From Actinomycetota bacterium (GTDB taxonomy: Bacteria > Actinomycetota > Acidimicrobiia > IMCC26256 > PALSA-555): DNA of 45,848 bases. The stretch covers positions 1 through 45,848 of the forward strand of contig PLJD01000029.1 of NCBI GenBank assembly GCA_003140175.1, given 5' to 3'. A model generated the notes under the pieces. It was not told the origin of the DNA, did no database searches, and saw only the letters and a list, made by a program, of their open reading frames with translations. Below are positions 30,934-38,918 of this stretch, one piece after another; within the stretch, counting starts at the first letter, position 1, and the number at the start of each line of letters is the position of its first letter. The position numbers and the translations under genes were made by a program.

Positions 30934-31644
30934 ATGCTGTTGCTCCACGAGGTCCACCGAGTCCGTGGCGCCTGCGAGGACGAGTTCGAAGCCGCGTTCC
31001 GCGACCGCTGGCTCCCCCACCTGGCGGCCGGTGATGACGCCCGCCTCCTGTACTACATGCACCTCGCGCACGGCTCCGGCCGCGCGTACACGATCGTGAC
31101 CGTCACCGCGGCGCGCGACGGCGCGGCGTGGGAACGCCTGGCCCGCTCGATCCAGGACGGGCCGCTGCGCGCCTGGGCCCATGACGTCGACCAGTACCGC
31201 CACGGGGTGACGGCGAAGGTGCTCGTGCCGGTGCCGTGGTCGCCGCCGCTCGTGGACGATCTCGACGCGGTGCCCACCGAAGCGACGGAGCATCCCCTCA
31301 CGATCTTCATGGAGGACACCGCCTGGCCTCACGACGGGATGCTCGACGACTACCTGGAGGCCGCGCACACCCAGTACGCGCCGAGCCTGGTCGAGAGCCG
31401 CCACGGCGGCCGGAACATCCTCGACCTGCTCGCCGCCTTCCAGACCGCGTACGGCTCCGGGCGGCGTTCCGAGGTGGTGCTCTGGCAGCGTGTCGTCGAC
31501 CACGCTCGCCTCCAACGTCTCCTCGAGACCGAGGTGGCGCCCGAGTTCCGCCAGCCCGGGTCCTGGATGCACGACGCCCTCCGGGTCCGCGACGACTGGG
31601 AGAGCCGGCTGCTGCGCACGACGGCGTGGTCGCCCCTCGCCTGA
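30934..31644 (+). CDS. NIPSNAP-like / dimeric alpha-beta barrel protein, unknown function
   Basis: 236 residues from ATG 30934, only 4 nt after the selenoprotein stop, so it is probably the fourth gene of the serC operon. The sequence looks like two consecutive ferredoxin-like (alpha-beta barrel) halves: MLLLHEVHRVRGACEDEFEAAF...LLYYMHLAHGSGRAYTIVTVTA, shown in part, and a second starting HPLTIFMEDTAWPHDG. This two-half pattern is typical of NIPSNAP or ABM-type proteins, which often bind small aromatic or haem ligands. No signal peptide or membrane segment is present. The family call is by overall pattern and is tentative. Confidence 0.6.
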   Translation: MLLLHEVHRVRGACEDEFEAAFRDRWLPHLAAGDDARLLYYMHLAHGSGRAYTIVTVTAARDGAAWERLARSIQDGPLRAWAHDVDQYRHGVTAKVLVPVPWSPPLVDDLDAVPTEATEHPLTIFMEDTAWPHDGMLDDYLEAAHTQYAPSLVESRHGGRNILDLLAAFQTAYGSGRRSEVVLWQRVVDHARLQRLLETEVAPEFRQPGSWMHDALRVRDDWESRLLRTTAWSPLA

Positions 31645-31652
31645 GCCCGCGT

Positions 31653-31674
31653 CGGGCCGGGGCGTCCCGGCCCG
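31653..31674 (+). terminator. Hairpin between convergent genes
   Basis: CGGGCCGGG - GCGT - CCCGGCCCG forms a perfect 9-bp stem 8 nt after the NIPSNAP-like stop and before the stop of the opposite-strand LLM gene. It could serve both. There is no U-tract. Confidence 0.55.
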
Positions 31675-31717
31675 CGGCGTCGCCGTCACCGACGTCCGGG
31701 AACGGCCGGATGGGGCG

Positions 31718-32542
31718 TCAGGACAGCGCGGGGAGCACCTGGGTCGCGAACTCCTCGACCCGGGCCCGGCCTTCGGCCGGCCAGCCGGCAATGAGGTAGC
31801 CGTAGCCGGCGTCACGCCACGTGTCGACGGTCCGGCGGACGTCGTCGAGGTCGCCCTCGAGCGAGACGGAGCCAGCCCGGGTCACCGACGCCGGGTCGCG
31901 TCCCGCGGCGGCGGCGAGTTCGCCAAGTCGCTCGGCGCGGGCGGCCAAGGCCTGGGACGGCCCGAAGCAGTGCCAGACGTCGGCGTAGCGAGCCGCGATG
32001 CCCAGCATCCGGTCGCCCGAGGCGCCGATCCAGATCGGCGGGTGCGGCGTCTGGACGGGGCGGGGACGAAGCGTCGCGTCGTGCACCTGGTAGTAGCGGC
32101 CGTCGAAGGTGAACCCGTCGGTCGTGAGCAGGCCGCGGACCACCTGGACCGCCTCTTCGAACGCGGCGACGCGGGCGCCGGTGGGCGGGAACGGGATGCC
32201 GAGGGCGCGGTGCTCGTCGTCGAACCACGCCGCGCCGTACGCCAGCTCGTAGCGGCCGCCCGAGGCGTGATCGATGGTGATCGCCTCCGCCGCCAGGACC
32301 GATGGGTGGCGGTACGTCATCCCGGTCACGAGCAGGCCGAGGCGCGCGCGGGTGGTGAGACCGCTGAGCGCGGCCAGGGTCGTGTTGCCCTCGAAGCACT
32401 CACCGGGACCGGAGCCGTACATGGGTTGGAAGTGGTCGAAGCCCCAGATCCCGTCGAAGCCGGCGTCGTCGGCGAGGCGGGCTCGCGACACGATCTCGGT
32501 CCAGGGCATCCGCTGCTGGGCGACGTCGAGACCGATCCGCAT
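31718..32542 (-). CDS. LLM class flavin-dependent oxidoreductase
   Basis: A 274-residue bacterial-luciferase-like TIM barrel. Seen: MRIGLDVAQQRMPWTEIVSRA at the start; WGFDHFQPMYG; TTRARLGLLVTGMTYRHPSVLAAEAITIDHASGGRYELAYGAAW, given as a continuous family region around residues 60-110; and PPIWIGASGDRML. Actinobacterial members usually use coenzyme F420 or FMN. The cofactor is not decidable here. ATG at 32542 has an AAGGGA site 5-6 nt upstream. It lies 50 nt after the PIG-L gene on the same strand. Confidence 0.88.
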   Translation of the reverse strand: MRIGLDVAQQRMPWTEIVSRARLADDAGFDGIWGFDHFQPMYGSGPGECFEGNTTLAALSGLTTRARLGLLVTGMTYRHPSVLAAEAITIDHASGGRYELAYGAAWFDDEHRALGIPFPPTGARVAAFEEAVQVVRGLLTTDGFTFDGRYYQVHDATLRPRPVQTPHPPIWIGASGDRMLGIAARYADVWHCFGPSQALAARAERLGELAAAAGRDPASVTRAGSVSLEGDLDDVRRTVDTWRDAGYGYLIAGWPAEGRARVEEFATQVLPALS

Positions 32543-32592
32543 GGTTGTCCCTTCACGAGCGGCCGGGCTGGCCGGCAGTGTACGGGTGTCGA

Positions 32593-33381
32593 TCACACGT
32601 CGATCAGCGCCTCCCAGCCCGGGGGCGGTGGGGCCAGGCGCCAGTGCTGCTCGGGGGCCGGGGCGTCGAGGGTGGCGCTGATCGCCCACTCGGCTTCGAG
32701 CGCGGCGACCTGCGTCGGGTAACAAGCGATCGCGGCTCGCTTGCGGTCGTGGTCGACGTCGACGGGGACCGCGGCCGGGGTCGGCCACACCGCGCGGCGG
32801 AACAGCGTCGAGATTCGCCAGGCCAGCAGGCCGGGAATGTGCTTGTAGCCCATGTCCTCGTAGCAGAACCACGCCGGCCCGCCGTCGGCGTCGCCCGGCA
32901 TCCGCTCGCGCACCAACATCGCCGCGTCGTGGGTGCAGTCGTGGTCGGGGTTGGCGAGCCCGAACGGGGCGAAGACCGCGCTCGGGTCCGGGGCGCGCAC
33001 CGCGGCTTCGAGCGTGTCCACGACCTGCTCGGGCCGTACCCAGTCGGGACGCTCGAGGTACGAATGCTCGACGAAGTCGAGCCAGACCGGTCGCGCGTCG
33101 AAAGTTGCCAGCGCGGCCGCGTCTTCGGCTCGGCGGGCCACGTGGACCTCGTCGCCGGGCCCGAAGCCTCCCAGCGCGTCCCAGTGCCCGGGCGGGTCGG
33201 GATACTCGCTGGGGCGGCCCGCGAAGGCCGTCACCACCGTGACACCGGGATGCGCGGCGAGGAGATAGGAACAGCCGAGCACCGCGTCGTCGAGGTGGGG
33301 CGACACGATCACGATGCGCTCGAGCTCGGCCGATGCGACCGTGCCCCAGTCGCGCATCTCAGGCGGTGTGGGCCGGGCCAT
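32593..33381 (-). CDS. PIG-L family deacetylase
   Basis: 262 residues. The zinc-site motif IVIVSPHLDDAVLGCSYLL (PHxDD at about 29-33) and NPDHDCTHDAAM, with the third His, are the hallmarks of LmbE/PIG-L N-acetylglucosamine deacetylases such as MshB and BshB. Other conserved pieces are RRAEDAAAL and WFCYEDMGY. Possible roles are mycothiol synthesis, glycolipid or antibiotic deacetylation; the sequence does not decide. ATG at 33381 has a GGGAGG site about 8 nt upstream. The upstream 375-bp gap contains a large hairpin. Confidence 0.88.
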   Translation of the reverse strand: MARPTPPEMRDWGTVASAELERIVIVSPHLDDAVLGCSYLLAAHPGVTVVTAFAGRPSEYPDPPGHWDALGGFGPGDEVHVARRAEDAAALATFDARPVWLDFVEHSYLERPDWVRPEQVVDTLEAAVRAPDPSAVFAPFGLANPDHDCTHDAAMLVRERMPGDADGGPAWFCYEDMGYKHIPGLLAWRISTLFRRAVWPTPAAVPVDVDHDRKRAAIACYPTQVAALEAEWAISATLDAPAPEQHWRLAPPPPGWEALIDV

Positions 33382-33756
33382 GCGCCGCAGCCTCCCAGAA
33401 AACGCCGACCCGCCGTTTGGACCCCCCCGCCGGCCGGGTTTGTCCCGATCCGCACCCTTCGTGGGGACCCGCGGTGGTCGCCGGGTCGCCGGTCTGGCCG
33501 GCCCCTGGTCCGGGATGGAATGTCCGCGCGCGCATTTCGTGTTGGAACGGGGTAGAACGACACCGTTGGGGCGTGCGCGACACGCCGCCAGATCGCTTGG
33601 TCGGTTTCAGCGAAGCCCAGCCCCGCCCCACCCGCTGAGGCTGCCAAGCGAAACGGTGGGGTCTCCCCGTCGAGGTGGGCTCTACCCACCTCCGGGGGCC
33701 CCACCAGTGCGAGACTCCCCGCGTGCCCGTACCGCGACCGACCGGCTGAGCCGGCC
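33382..33756. other. 375-bp non-coding gap between divergent genes
   Basis: I see no supported gene. The stretch 33525-33570 is less GC-rich (TTTCGTGTTGGAACGGGG and TAGAACGACACC) and could hold promoters. A large three-tier hairpin sits at 33655-33705. I looked for but did not see cobalamin, SAM, SRP RNA, 6S or tmRNA conserved motifs. Confidence 0.5.
33655..33705 (+). ncRNA. Large three-tier hairpin, possible structured RNA
   Basis: Three nested perfect helices: GGTGGGG / CCCCACC (33655-33661 with 33699-33705), CCCCG / CGGGG (33665-33669 with 33693-33697) and GAGGTGGG / CCCACCTC (33672-33679 with 33685-33692), with loop CTCTA. That is 20 base pairs in a 51-nt span. It can form from either strand. 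It lies 51 nt upstream of the aldo/keto reductase ATG; on the minus strand it would be followed by GTTTCGCTT. Confidence 0.45.
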
Positions 33757-34755
33757 ATGGAGCCTCGAGCCCTGGGGCCCACCGGCCTGCGGGTCAGCCC
33801 GCTGTGCCTCGGCGCGATGAACTTCGGCGACCCCACCGAGCCCGCCGAGTCGGCCCGCATCATCGACGCGGCGCTGGCCGGCGGGATCACGATGATCGAC
33901 ACCGCCGACGTCTACGCCGGCGGGCGCAGTGAAGAGCTCGTCGGCGACGCGCTCGCCGCCAACGGTCGCCGCGACGACATCGTGCTGGCGACGAAGGTCG
34001 GAATGCCCCGGAGCGACGCGCCACCCGGAACGTGGCACCGGCGCGATCACATCGTGCAGTCCTGCGACACGTCGCTGCGCCGTCTGCGCACCGATCACAT
34101 CGACCTGTACCAGTTGCACCGTCCGTCCAGCGTCGTACCGCAGGCCGAGACACTCGCCGCGTTCGACGAGCTCGTGCAGGCGGGGAAGGTCCGCCACGTC
34201 GGCTGCTCGACTCACCCGGCCTGGATGGTGATGGAAGCGCTTGCGGTGGCGGCCCGTGACGGTCGGGCGTCGTACGCGACGGAGCAGCCGCCGTACAACC
34301 TGTTGGATCGGCGCGTCGAGAACGAGCTGCTGCCCCTGTGTCGGGCGCACGGCCTCGGTGTCTTGCCGTGGTCCCCGCTGGGGGGTGGGGTCCTCGCGGG
34401 TCGCTACCCCGACACCGAGCACATCCCCGAGGACTCTCGTGCCGCGCGCCGCCCGCAGCTGCGCGCCCGCGTGACGGCCCGGGGCATCGAGGTGGCCCGC
34501 CAACTCGCGGCGTTGGCCCGCGATCGGGGCCTCACCCCGTCCCAGCTCGCCTTGGTCTGGGTCAAGGACCAGCCCGACGTGACCGCGCCGATCGTGGGGC
34601 CTCGCACGCTCGGCCAGCTCGAAGAGGCGCTGGGCGTGCTCGACGTCGCCCTGGACGACGACGCGCGGGCGGCGTGCGACGAGCTCGTCCACCCGGGCAA
34701 CGCGGTCGCCGACTTCTACAACACGTCCGGCTGGATGCGGGAACGGATCGTCTGA
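33757..34755 (+). CDS. Aldo/keto reductase
   Basis: A 332-residue NADPH-dependent (alpha/beta)8 barrel. The tetrad is visible: Asp and Tyr in MIDTADVYAGGRSEE, Lys in IVLATKVGMP, and His in LYQLHRP. The N-terminus RALGPTGLRVSPLCLGAMNFG and C-terminal TAPIVGPRTLGQLEEAL (cofactor-binding) are typical of the YajO/Tas-like subgroup. Substrate unknown. ATG at 33757. Convergent with a small membrane-protein gene ending 3 nt beyond its stop. Confidence 0.93.
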   Translation: MEPRALGPTGLRVSPLCLGAMNFGDPTEPAESARIIDAALAGGITMIDTADVYAGGRSEELVGDALAANGRRDDIVLATKVGMPRSDAPPGTWHRRDHIVQSCDTSLRRLRTDHIDLYQLHRPSSVVPQAETLAAFDELVQAGKVRHVGCSTHPAWMVMEALAVAARDGRASYATEQPPYNLLDRRVENELLPLCRAHGLGVLPWSPLGGGVLAGRYPDTEHIPEDSRAARRPQLRARVTARGIEVARQLAALARDRGLTPSQLALVWVKDQPDVTAPIVGPRTLGQLEEALGVLDVALDDDARAACDELVHPGNAVADFYNTSGWMRERIV

Positions 34756-34758
34756 GGG

Positions 34759-34950
34759 TCAGCGGGCGAGAATCACCACCGCGCAGCACGCCGCGAAGAC
34801 CAGCAGCCCGACGATCAGGAGCACCGTGGCGCGCGTGAACCCCATCGCCGCCGGTCCGGAGTCCGCGCCGGGACTCCGGCCGGCGTCGGTCGAGCGGCCC
34901 GGTGTCGCCGGGATGTCCCCTCCGCGTCGCGAGTCGCTGCCGCTCGTCAC
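34759..34950 (-). CDS. Small single-pass membrane protein, 63 aa, unknown function
   Basis: 63 residues from GTG 34950, which has a very good GGAGGG Shine-Dalgarno 3-4 nt upstream. The first 38 residues are polar and Gly/Ser/Arg-rich (GSDSRRGGD); residues about 41-60 form one transmembrane helix (ATVLLIVGLLVFAACCAVVI) with two adjacent cysteines, ending LAR. No family is recognised. It is convergent with the aldo/keto reductase gene (3-nt gap) and divergent from the sulfatase. Confidence 0.6.
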   Translation of the reverse strand: MTSGSDSRRGGDIPATPGRSTDAGRSPGADSGPAAMGFTRATVLLIVGLLVFAACCAVVILAR

Positions 34951-35156
34951 TGGCCCTCCATGATGGTCGGCGGCGGCGGCGCGGATGGGACAGCACCGCT
35001 GGAGTGTCGGGGGGCGCGGCGGAGCAGCCAGAATGGCCGCCCGTCCACTGGGAGCGACAGCCGGTGGCGAGCGCGGCACGTCGGGGCGCCAGGGGCGAGC
35101 CCGACCGGCGCTCGAGGTCGGCCCGCTCCCGTCCCGCCACCTGACCCGAGCCGCTG

Positions 35157-36680
35157 ATGCCTTTCGACCCGATCGTGTCCCCGACGGTGCGCGTCGCGCC
35201 CCACCGCGAGCCCCAGTTCGTCCACGAGGACCAGCAATCCGCCGCGGCGCGGCGCCTCGACGAGTACCGCACCCGCACCGGCCGGCGGCCGAACGTGCTC
35301 GTGGTGCTCTTCGACGACGTCGGCTGGGGCGACTTCGGCTGCTACGGCGGTGGCGGCGCGGTCGGCGCGCCGACGCCGAACATCGACCGCCTCGCCCGCG
35401 AGGGGCTGCTGCTCACGTCGTGCTACTCGGAGCCGTCGTGCAGCCCGTCCCGGGCCACCCTGTTGACCGGCCGCCTCCCGATGCGTCACGGCCTGTTGCG
35501 ACCTCCGATGTACGGCGAGGCCGGCGGCCTCGCGGGGGAGGTCACGCTGGCCGAGCTGCTCGCCGAGGCGGGCTACGTCACCCAGGCGGTCGGCAAATGG
35601 CATCTGGGCGAGAGCCGCGAATCGCAGCCCCAGCACGTCGGCTTCGACGACTTCTACGGGTTCTTGAGCGTCTCCGACATGTACACGGAGTGGCGCGACC
35701 CGTATTTCTTCCCCGAGATCGTCTACAGCGAGGAACGCACCGCCTGGGTGGAGAACCAGCCGTTCAACCGATGCTTCGTGCACGCGACGCGAGGTGGTGA
35801 GCTCGACAACGTCGAGGAGGTCACCATCCCGGTGCTGTCCCAGCTCGACGACAAGTGGTGCGAGTACTCGATCGACTTCCTGCGCCGCCAGGCCGGGTCG
35901 GACGCGCCGTGGTTCCTCTATCACTGCACCCGCGGCGCGCATTTCGACAACTACCCCCACGAGCGCTACCTGGGCTCCTCGCCGGCCAAGCACCCGTACA
36001 AGGACACCATCGTCGAGCTCGACGCGATCGTGGGGCGACTCCACGAGACGCTGCACGACACTGGCCAGCTCGAGGACACGCTCGTGATCGTGAGCTCCGA
36101 CAACGGGCCCGAGATGGAGACGTGGCCCGACGCCGCCTACTCGCCGTTTCGCTGCGCGAAGGGCTCGACCTGGGAGGGGGGCGTGCGCGTCCCCGCGATC
36201 GTGAGCTGGCCTGGCCTCATCGACGCGGGACGGTCCTCGGACGGGCTGGTCGCGTTCACCGACCTAGTCCCCACCGTCGCGGCGCTCGCCGACATCGCCG
36301 GCTCGGTGCCGTCGGACCGGTTCATCGACGGCGTCGACCAGACCTCGTTTCTCCTGGCTCCCGAGGGCCAGTCGAACCGTAAGTACCAGTACTACTGGCT
36401 GCTCGACCATTTCTCGGCGCTGCGGGTCGGCGAGTACAAGTTCATGCTGGAGTCGATCTCCGATGACGACCGCGACGTGTTGAACCCCGGCGGTTTCACC
36501 GGTGTCACGCAGCGCTACCCGTACGGTCGGCTCTACAACCTCTACCTGGACCCGAAGGAGACGCGCAGCTACCTGATCCGCAAGCTCGCGTACCTCGACT
36601 CGTTCCAGTCCGGCATCCGGGAGCACCTCCTCACCTTCCGCGACTTTCCGCCCAAGCGCGTCGTGGGGGGCGGCGGGTGA
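35157..36680 (+). CDS. Sulfatase (arylsulfatase family), no visible signal peptide
   Basis: 507 residues. The metal site starts with VVLFDDVGWGDFGCYG (Asp53-Asp54). The active-site motif is C95-S-P-S-R in SEPSCSPSRATLLTGR, where Cys is oxidised to formylglycine by FGE. Later elements are VGKWHLGES (Lys, His), VIVSSDNGPE (Asp-Asn) and KGSTWEGGVRVPAI (Lys). No N-terminal hydrophobic segment is seen, unlike most exported sulfatases, so it appears to be cytoplasmic unless the start is wrong. The TGA overlaps the MurD-type gene's GTG as GTGA. The substrate is unknown. Confidence 0.92.
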   Translation: MPFDPIVSPTVRVAPHREPQFVHEDQQSAAARRLDEYRTRTGRRPNVLVVLFDDVGWGDFGCYGGGGAVGAPTPNIDRLAREGLLLTSCYSEPSCSPSRATLLTGRLPMRHGLLRPPMYGEAGGLAGEVTLAELLAEAGYVTQAVGKWHLGESRESQPQHVGFDDFYGFLSVSDMYTEWRDPYFFPEIVYSEERTAWVENQPFNRCFVHATRGGELDNVEEVTIPVLSQLDDKWCEYSIDFLRRQAGSDAPWFLYHCTRGAHFDNYPHERYLGSSPAKHPYKDTIVELDAIVGRLHETLHDTGQLEDTLVIVSSDNGPEMETWPDAAYSPFRCAKGSTWEGGVRVPAIVSWPGLIDAGRSSDGLVAFTDLVPTVAALADIAGSVPSDRFIDGVDQTSFLLAPEGQSNRKYQYYWLLDHFSALRVGEYKFMLESISDDDRDVLNPGGFTGVTQRYPYGRLYNLYLDPKETRSYLIRKLAYLDSFQSGIREHLLTFRDFPPKRVVGGGG

Positions 36681-38077
36681 CCGACGCCGACCTGCGCGGC
36701 CAGCGGGTCCTGGTCATGGGTATCGGACGCCGGGCGGGCGGGGTCGGCGTCATCCGCTACGCGGTCGAAGCGGGCGCCGAGGTTCGGGTCACCGACCGCG
36801 GCGACCCGGAGGATTTCCGAGCCGTCGTGGACGAGTTCCGCGACACCACCGTGGAGTTCGTCCTGGGTCGTCACGACGAAGCTGACTTCGAGTGGGCCGA
36901 CGTCGTGGTCCGCAATCCCGACGTGCGGCGCGACTCCCCGTTCCTCGCGGTCGCCGAACGGCACGGCGCGCGCATCGAGATGGAGATGACCCTGTTCCTG
37001 CGGGCTTGCCCGGCCCCGACGATCGGCGTCACCGGGACGAAGGGCAAGACCACCACGACGATGCTGGTGCACTCAATCCTGGCGCAACGCTGGCCGGCCA
37101 CGGTGGTGGCCGGGAACATGGGCCGCTCGGCGCTGGCGCACCTCGGCGACGTGCAGGCGGGCGTACCCGTCGCGCTCGAGCTGTCGTCGTTCCAGCTCGA
37201 GGGCATCGGCGAGCATCGGCTCGCCCCGACGGTCGCGGTCCTCACGAACGTCTGTCCCGACCATCTCGATCGCTACCCCGACGTCGCGGCGTACGCGGCC
37301 ACGAAGGGCCAGATCGTCCAGCATCAGACACCCGACGAGTGGAAGGTGTTCCCCGACGACGACGCGACCGTCTCATCGCTGGTCGCCGGCACCCCGGCCC
37401 GCCCGGTGACGTTCAGCGCCGAGCGATCCAACGGCGACCGGGCGCTCTTCGTCGCCGACGGCCAGCTCGTCGCCCGCTGGGAGGGCAGCGAGCTCGACCT
37501 GGGCCCGGTGGCGGCGCTGCGCGTGCCGGGCGCCCACAACGTCCGCAACGCCCTCGCCGCCGCGGGAGCCGCGCTCGCCGCGGGAGCCGACGCGTCCGAT
37601 GTCCGCGCCGGCCTCGCCAGGTTTGCAGGCGTCGCGCACCGCCTCGAGCTCGTCGCGACCGTCGGCGACGTCGCGTTCGTCAACGACTCGACCGCCACGA
37701 CCCCCGAGGCGGCCGTCGCCGCGCTCGCCGCCTTCCCGGACCGTCCGATCGTCGCCCTCGCCGGCGGCTCCGACAAGGGCCTCGACCTCGAGCCGCTCGC
37801 CGCCGCGCTGGGTCGTCACGCCCGGGCGGTGGTGCTCCTCGACGGGACCGCGACCCCGGCGCTTCGGGCCCGCCTCGGGGATGCGCCGGTGCACGGCCCC
37901 TACCCGTCGATGGCCGCGGCCCTGCGCCAGGCCGTCGCCCTCGCCTCGCCCGGGTCGGTGGTCCTGCTCTCCCCGGGCTGCGCCAGCTTCGGACTGTTCG
38001 TCGACGAGTTCGACCGCGGCGACCAGTTCCGCGCCGCGGTCCGCGACCTGGACGCCTCGGCCGTGACGCAGACGTAA
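36677..38077 (+). CDS. murD: Mur ligase, MurD type (UDP-MurNAc-L-Ala-D-Glu ligase or paralogue)
   Basis: 466 residues. The N-terminal Rossmann-like domain (1-105) is RVLVMGIGRRAGG followed by EVRVTDRGD; the central ATPase has GVTGTKGKTTTTML near 115-128, ALELSSFQLE and LTNVCPDHLDRY; the C-terminal domain has VAHRLELVA, VNDSTATTPEA and ALAGGSDKG, the usual MurD signatures. The gene is outside any division/cell-wall cluster and is translationally coupled to a sulfatase, so it may be a second, specialised MurD. Whether it is the genome's only MurD cannot be seen in this window. Confidence 0.88.
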   Translation: MTDADLRGQRVLVMGIGRRAGGVGVIRYAVEAGAEVRVTDRGDPEDFRAVVDEFRDTTVEFVLGRHDEADFEWADVVVRNPDVRRDSPFLAVAERHGARIEMEMTLFLRACPAPTIGVTGTKGKTTTTMLVHSILAQRWPATVVAGNMGRSALAHLGDVQAGVPVALELSSFQLEGIGEHRLAPTVAVLTNVCPDHLDRYPDVAAYAATKGQIVQHQTPDEWKVFPDDDATVSSLVAGTPARPVTFSAERSNGDRALFVADGQLVARWEGSELDLGPVAALRVPGAHNVRNALAAAGAALAAGADASDVRAGLARFAGVAHRLELVATVGDVAFVNDSTATTPEAAVAALAAFPDRPIVALAGGSDKGLDLEPLAAALGRHARAVVLLDGTATPALRARLGDAPVHGPYPSMAAALRQAVALASPGSVVLLSPGCASFGLFVDEFDRGDQFRAAVRDLDASAVTQT

Positions 38078-38088
38078 TACGCGCCTCA

Positions 38089-38107
38089 CCGGTCCTTCAT
38101 CGACCGG
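38089..38107 (+). terminator. Weak hairpin after the MurD-type gene
   Basis: CCGGTC / GACCGG stem with a 7-nt loop, 11 nt after the stop codon. No U-tract. Confidence 0.3.
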
Positions 38108-38123
38108 GGTCAACATTGGGTCT

Positions 38124-38912
38124 ATGCGCACCATGACCAGCACCCAGATCGTCCCCCTCGATGGGCCGCTCGGCGCGGCGGTCACCGGGATCGACCTACG
38201 CCAGGCCCTCGACACCGAGCAGCAGGCCGCCCTGCGGGCGGCGCTCGCCGACCGGCTGATGCTCGTCTTCCCGGGCCAGGGCCTCGACCTCGACGAGGAG
38301 CGCCAGTTCGCGGCGCACTTCGGACCCCTCTGGCGTCACCCGGCGGCGCGGGGCCGGGGCGGGGCAGCATCGGTGGTCGACAGCCGCACGGCGCCCCACG
38401 GGGGCCGGGCGGCCGAGTTCTGGCACGCCGACGCCAGCTTCACCGCCCAGCCCCCCGCCTACACCATGCTGTCGGCCCAGGTCCTCCCCGCCCACGGCGG
38501 CGCGACCTCGTTCGCCAACCAGCAGCTCGCCTACACCCACCTCGACGACGCCTGGCGGGAGCGACTCGAGCATCTGGGCGCGGTGCACGAGCCCGGACCC
38601 CAGATGTTGCGGCGAGCCCCCCAGCTCCAGGGCAACGTCCACCCGGTGGTGCGGGTCGACCCGGCCACGGGCCGCCGGAACCTGTTCGTGAACCCCGGGT
38701 TCACTCGCCGCTTCGAGCACCTCAGCGCCGCCGAGAGCCGCCCCTACCTGGCCACGCTGTTCCGGGTCGCGCTCGACCCGAGCGTGATCGTGGACCATCA
38801 CTGGCAGCCCGGCGACCTCGTGATCTGGGACAACCAGGCGCTGCTCCACCGGGCCCACCACGACCACGGCGACGAGGCCCGCGTCCTCACCAAGGTCACC
38901 GTCGCGGCGTGA
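38124..38912 (+). CDS. TauD/TfdA family Fe(II)/2-oxoglutarate dioxygenase
   Basis: 262 residues. The iron triad is visible: HxD in EFWHADASF and the distal His in WDNQALLHRAHHD; the 2-oxoglutarate-binding Arg is probably in DEARVLTKV. The start IVPLDGPLGAAVTGIDLRQAL is typical of TauD/TfdA. Substrate unknown (taurine, alkylsulfates, aryloxy acids are possibilities); the nearby sulfatase makes sulfur scavenging one option but this is weak. ATG at 38124 with another in-frame ATG at 38133. Convergent with the COQ4-like gene with a 6-nt gap. Confidence 0.92.
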   Translation: MRTMTSTQIVPLDGPLGAAVTGIDLRQALDTEQQAALRAALADRLMLVFPGQGLDLDEERQFAAHFGPLWRHPAARGRGGAASVVDSRTAPHGGRAAEFWHADASFTAQPPAYTMLSAQVLPAHGGATSFANQQLAYTHLDDAWRERLEHLGAVHEPGPQMLRRAPQLQGNVHPVVRVDPATGRRNLFVNPGFTRRFEHLSAAESRPYLATLFRVALDPSVIVDHHWQPGDLVIWDNQALLHRAHHDHGDEARVLTKVTVAA

Positions 38913-38918
38913 GTCGCC

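Noticed and set aside
33382..33756. SRP RNA, 6S, tmRNA, RNase P or cobalamin riboswitch in the gap
   Set aside because: None of the conserved sequence blocks of these RNAs was seen; only a hairpin is supported.
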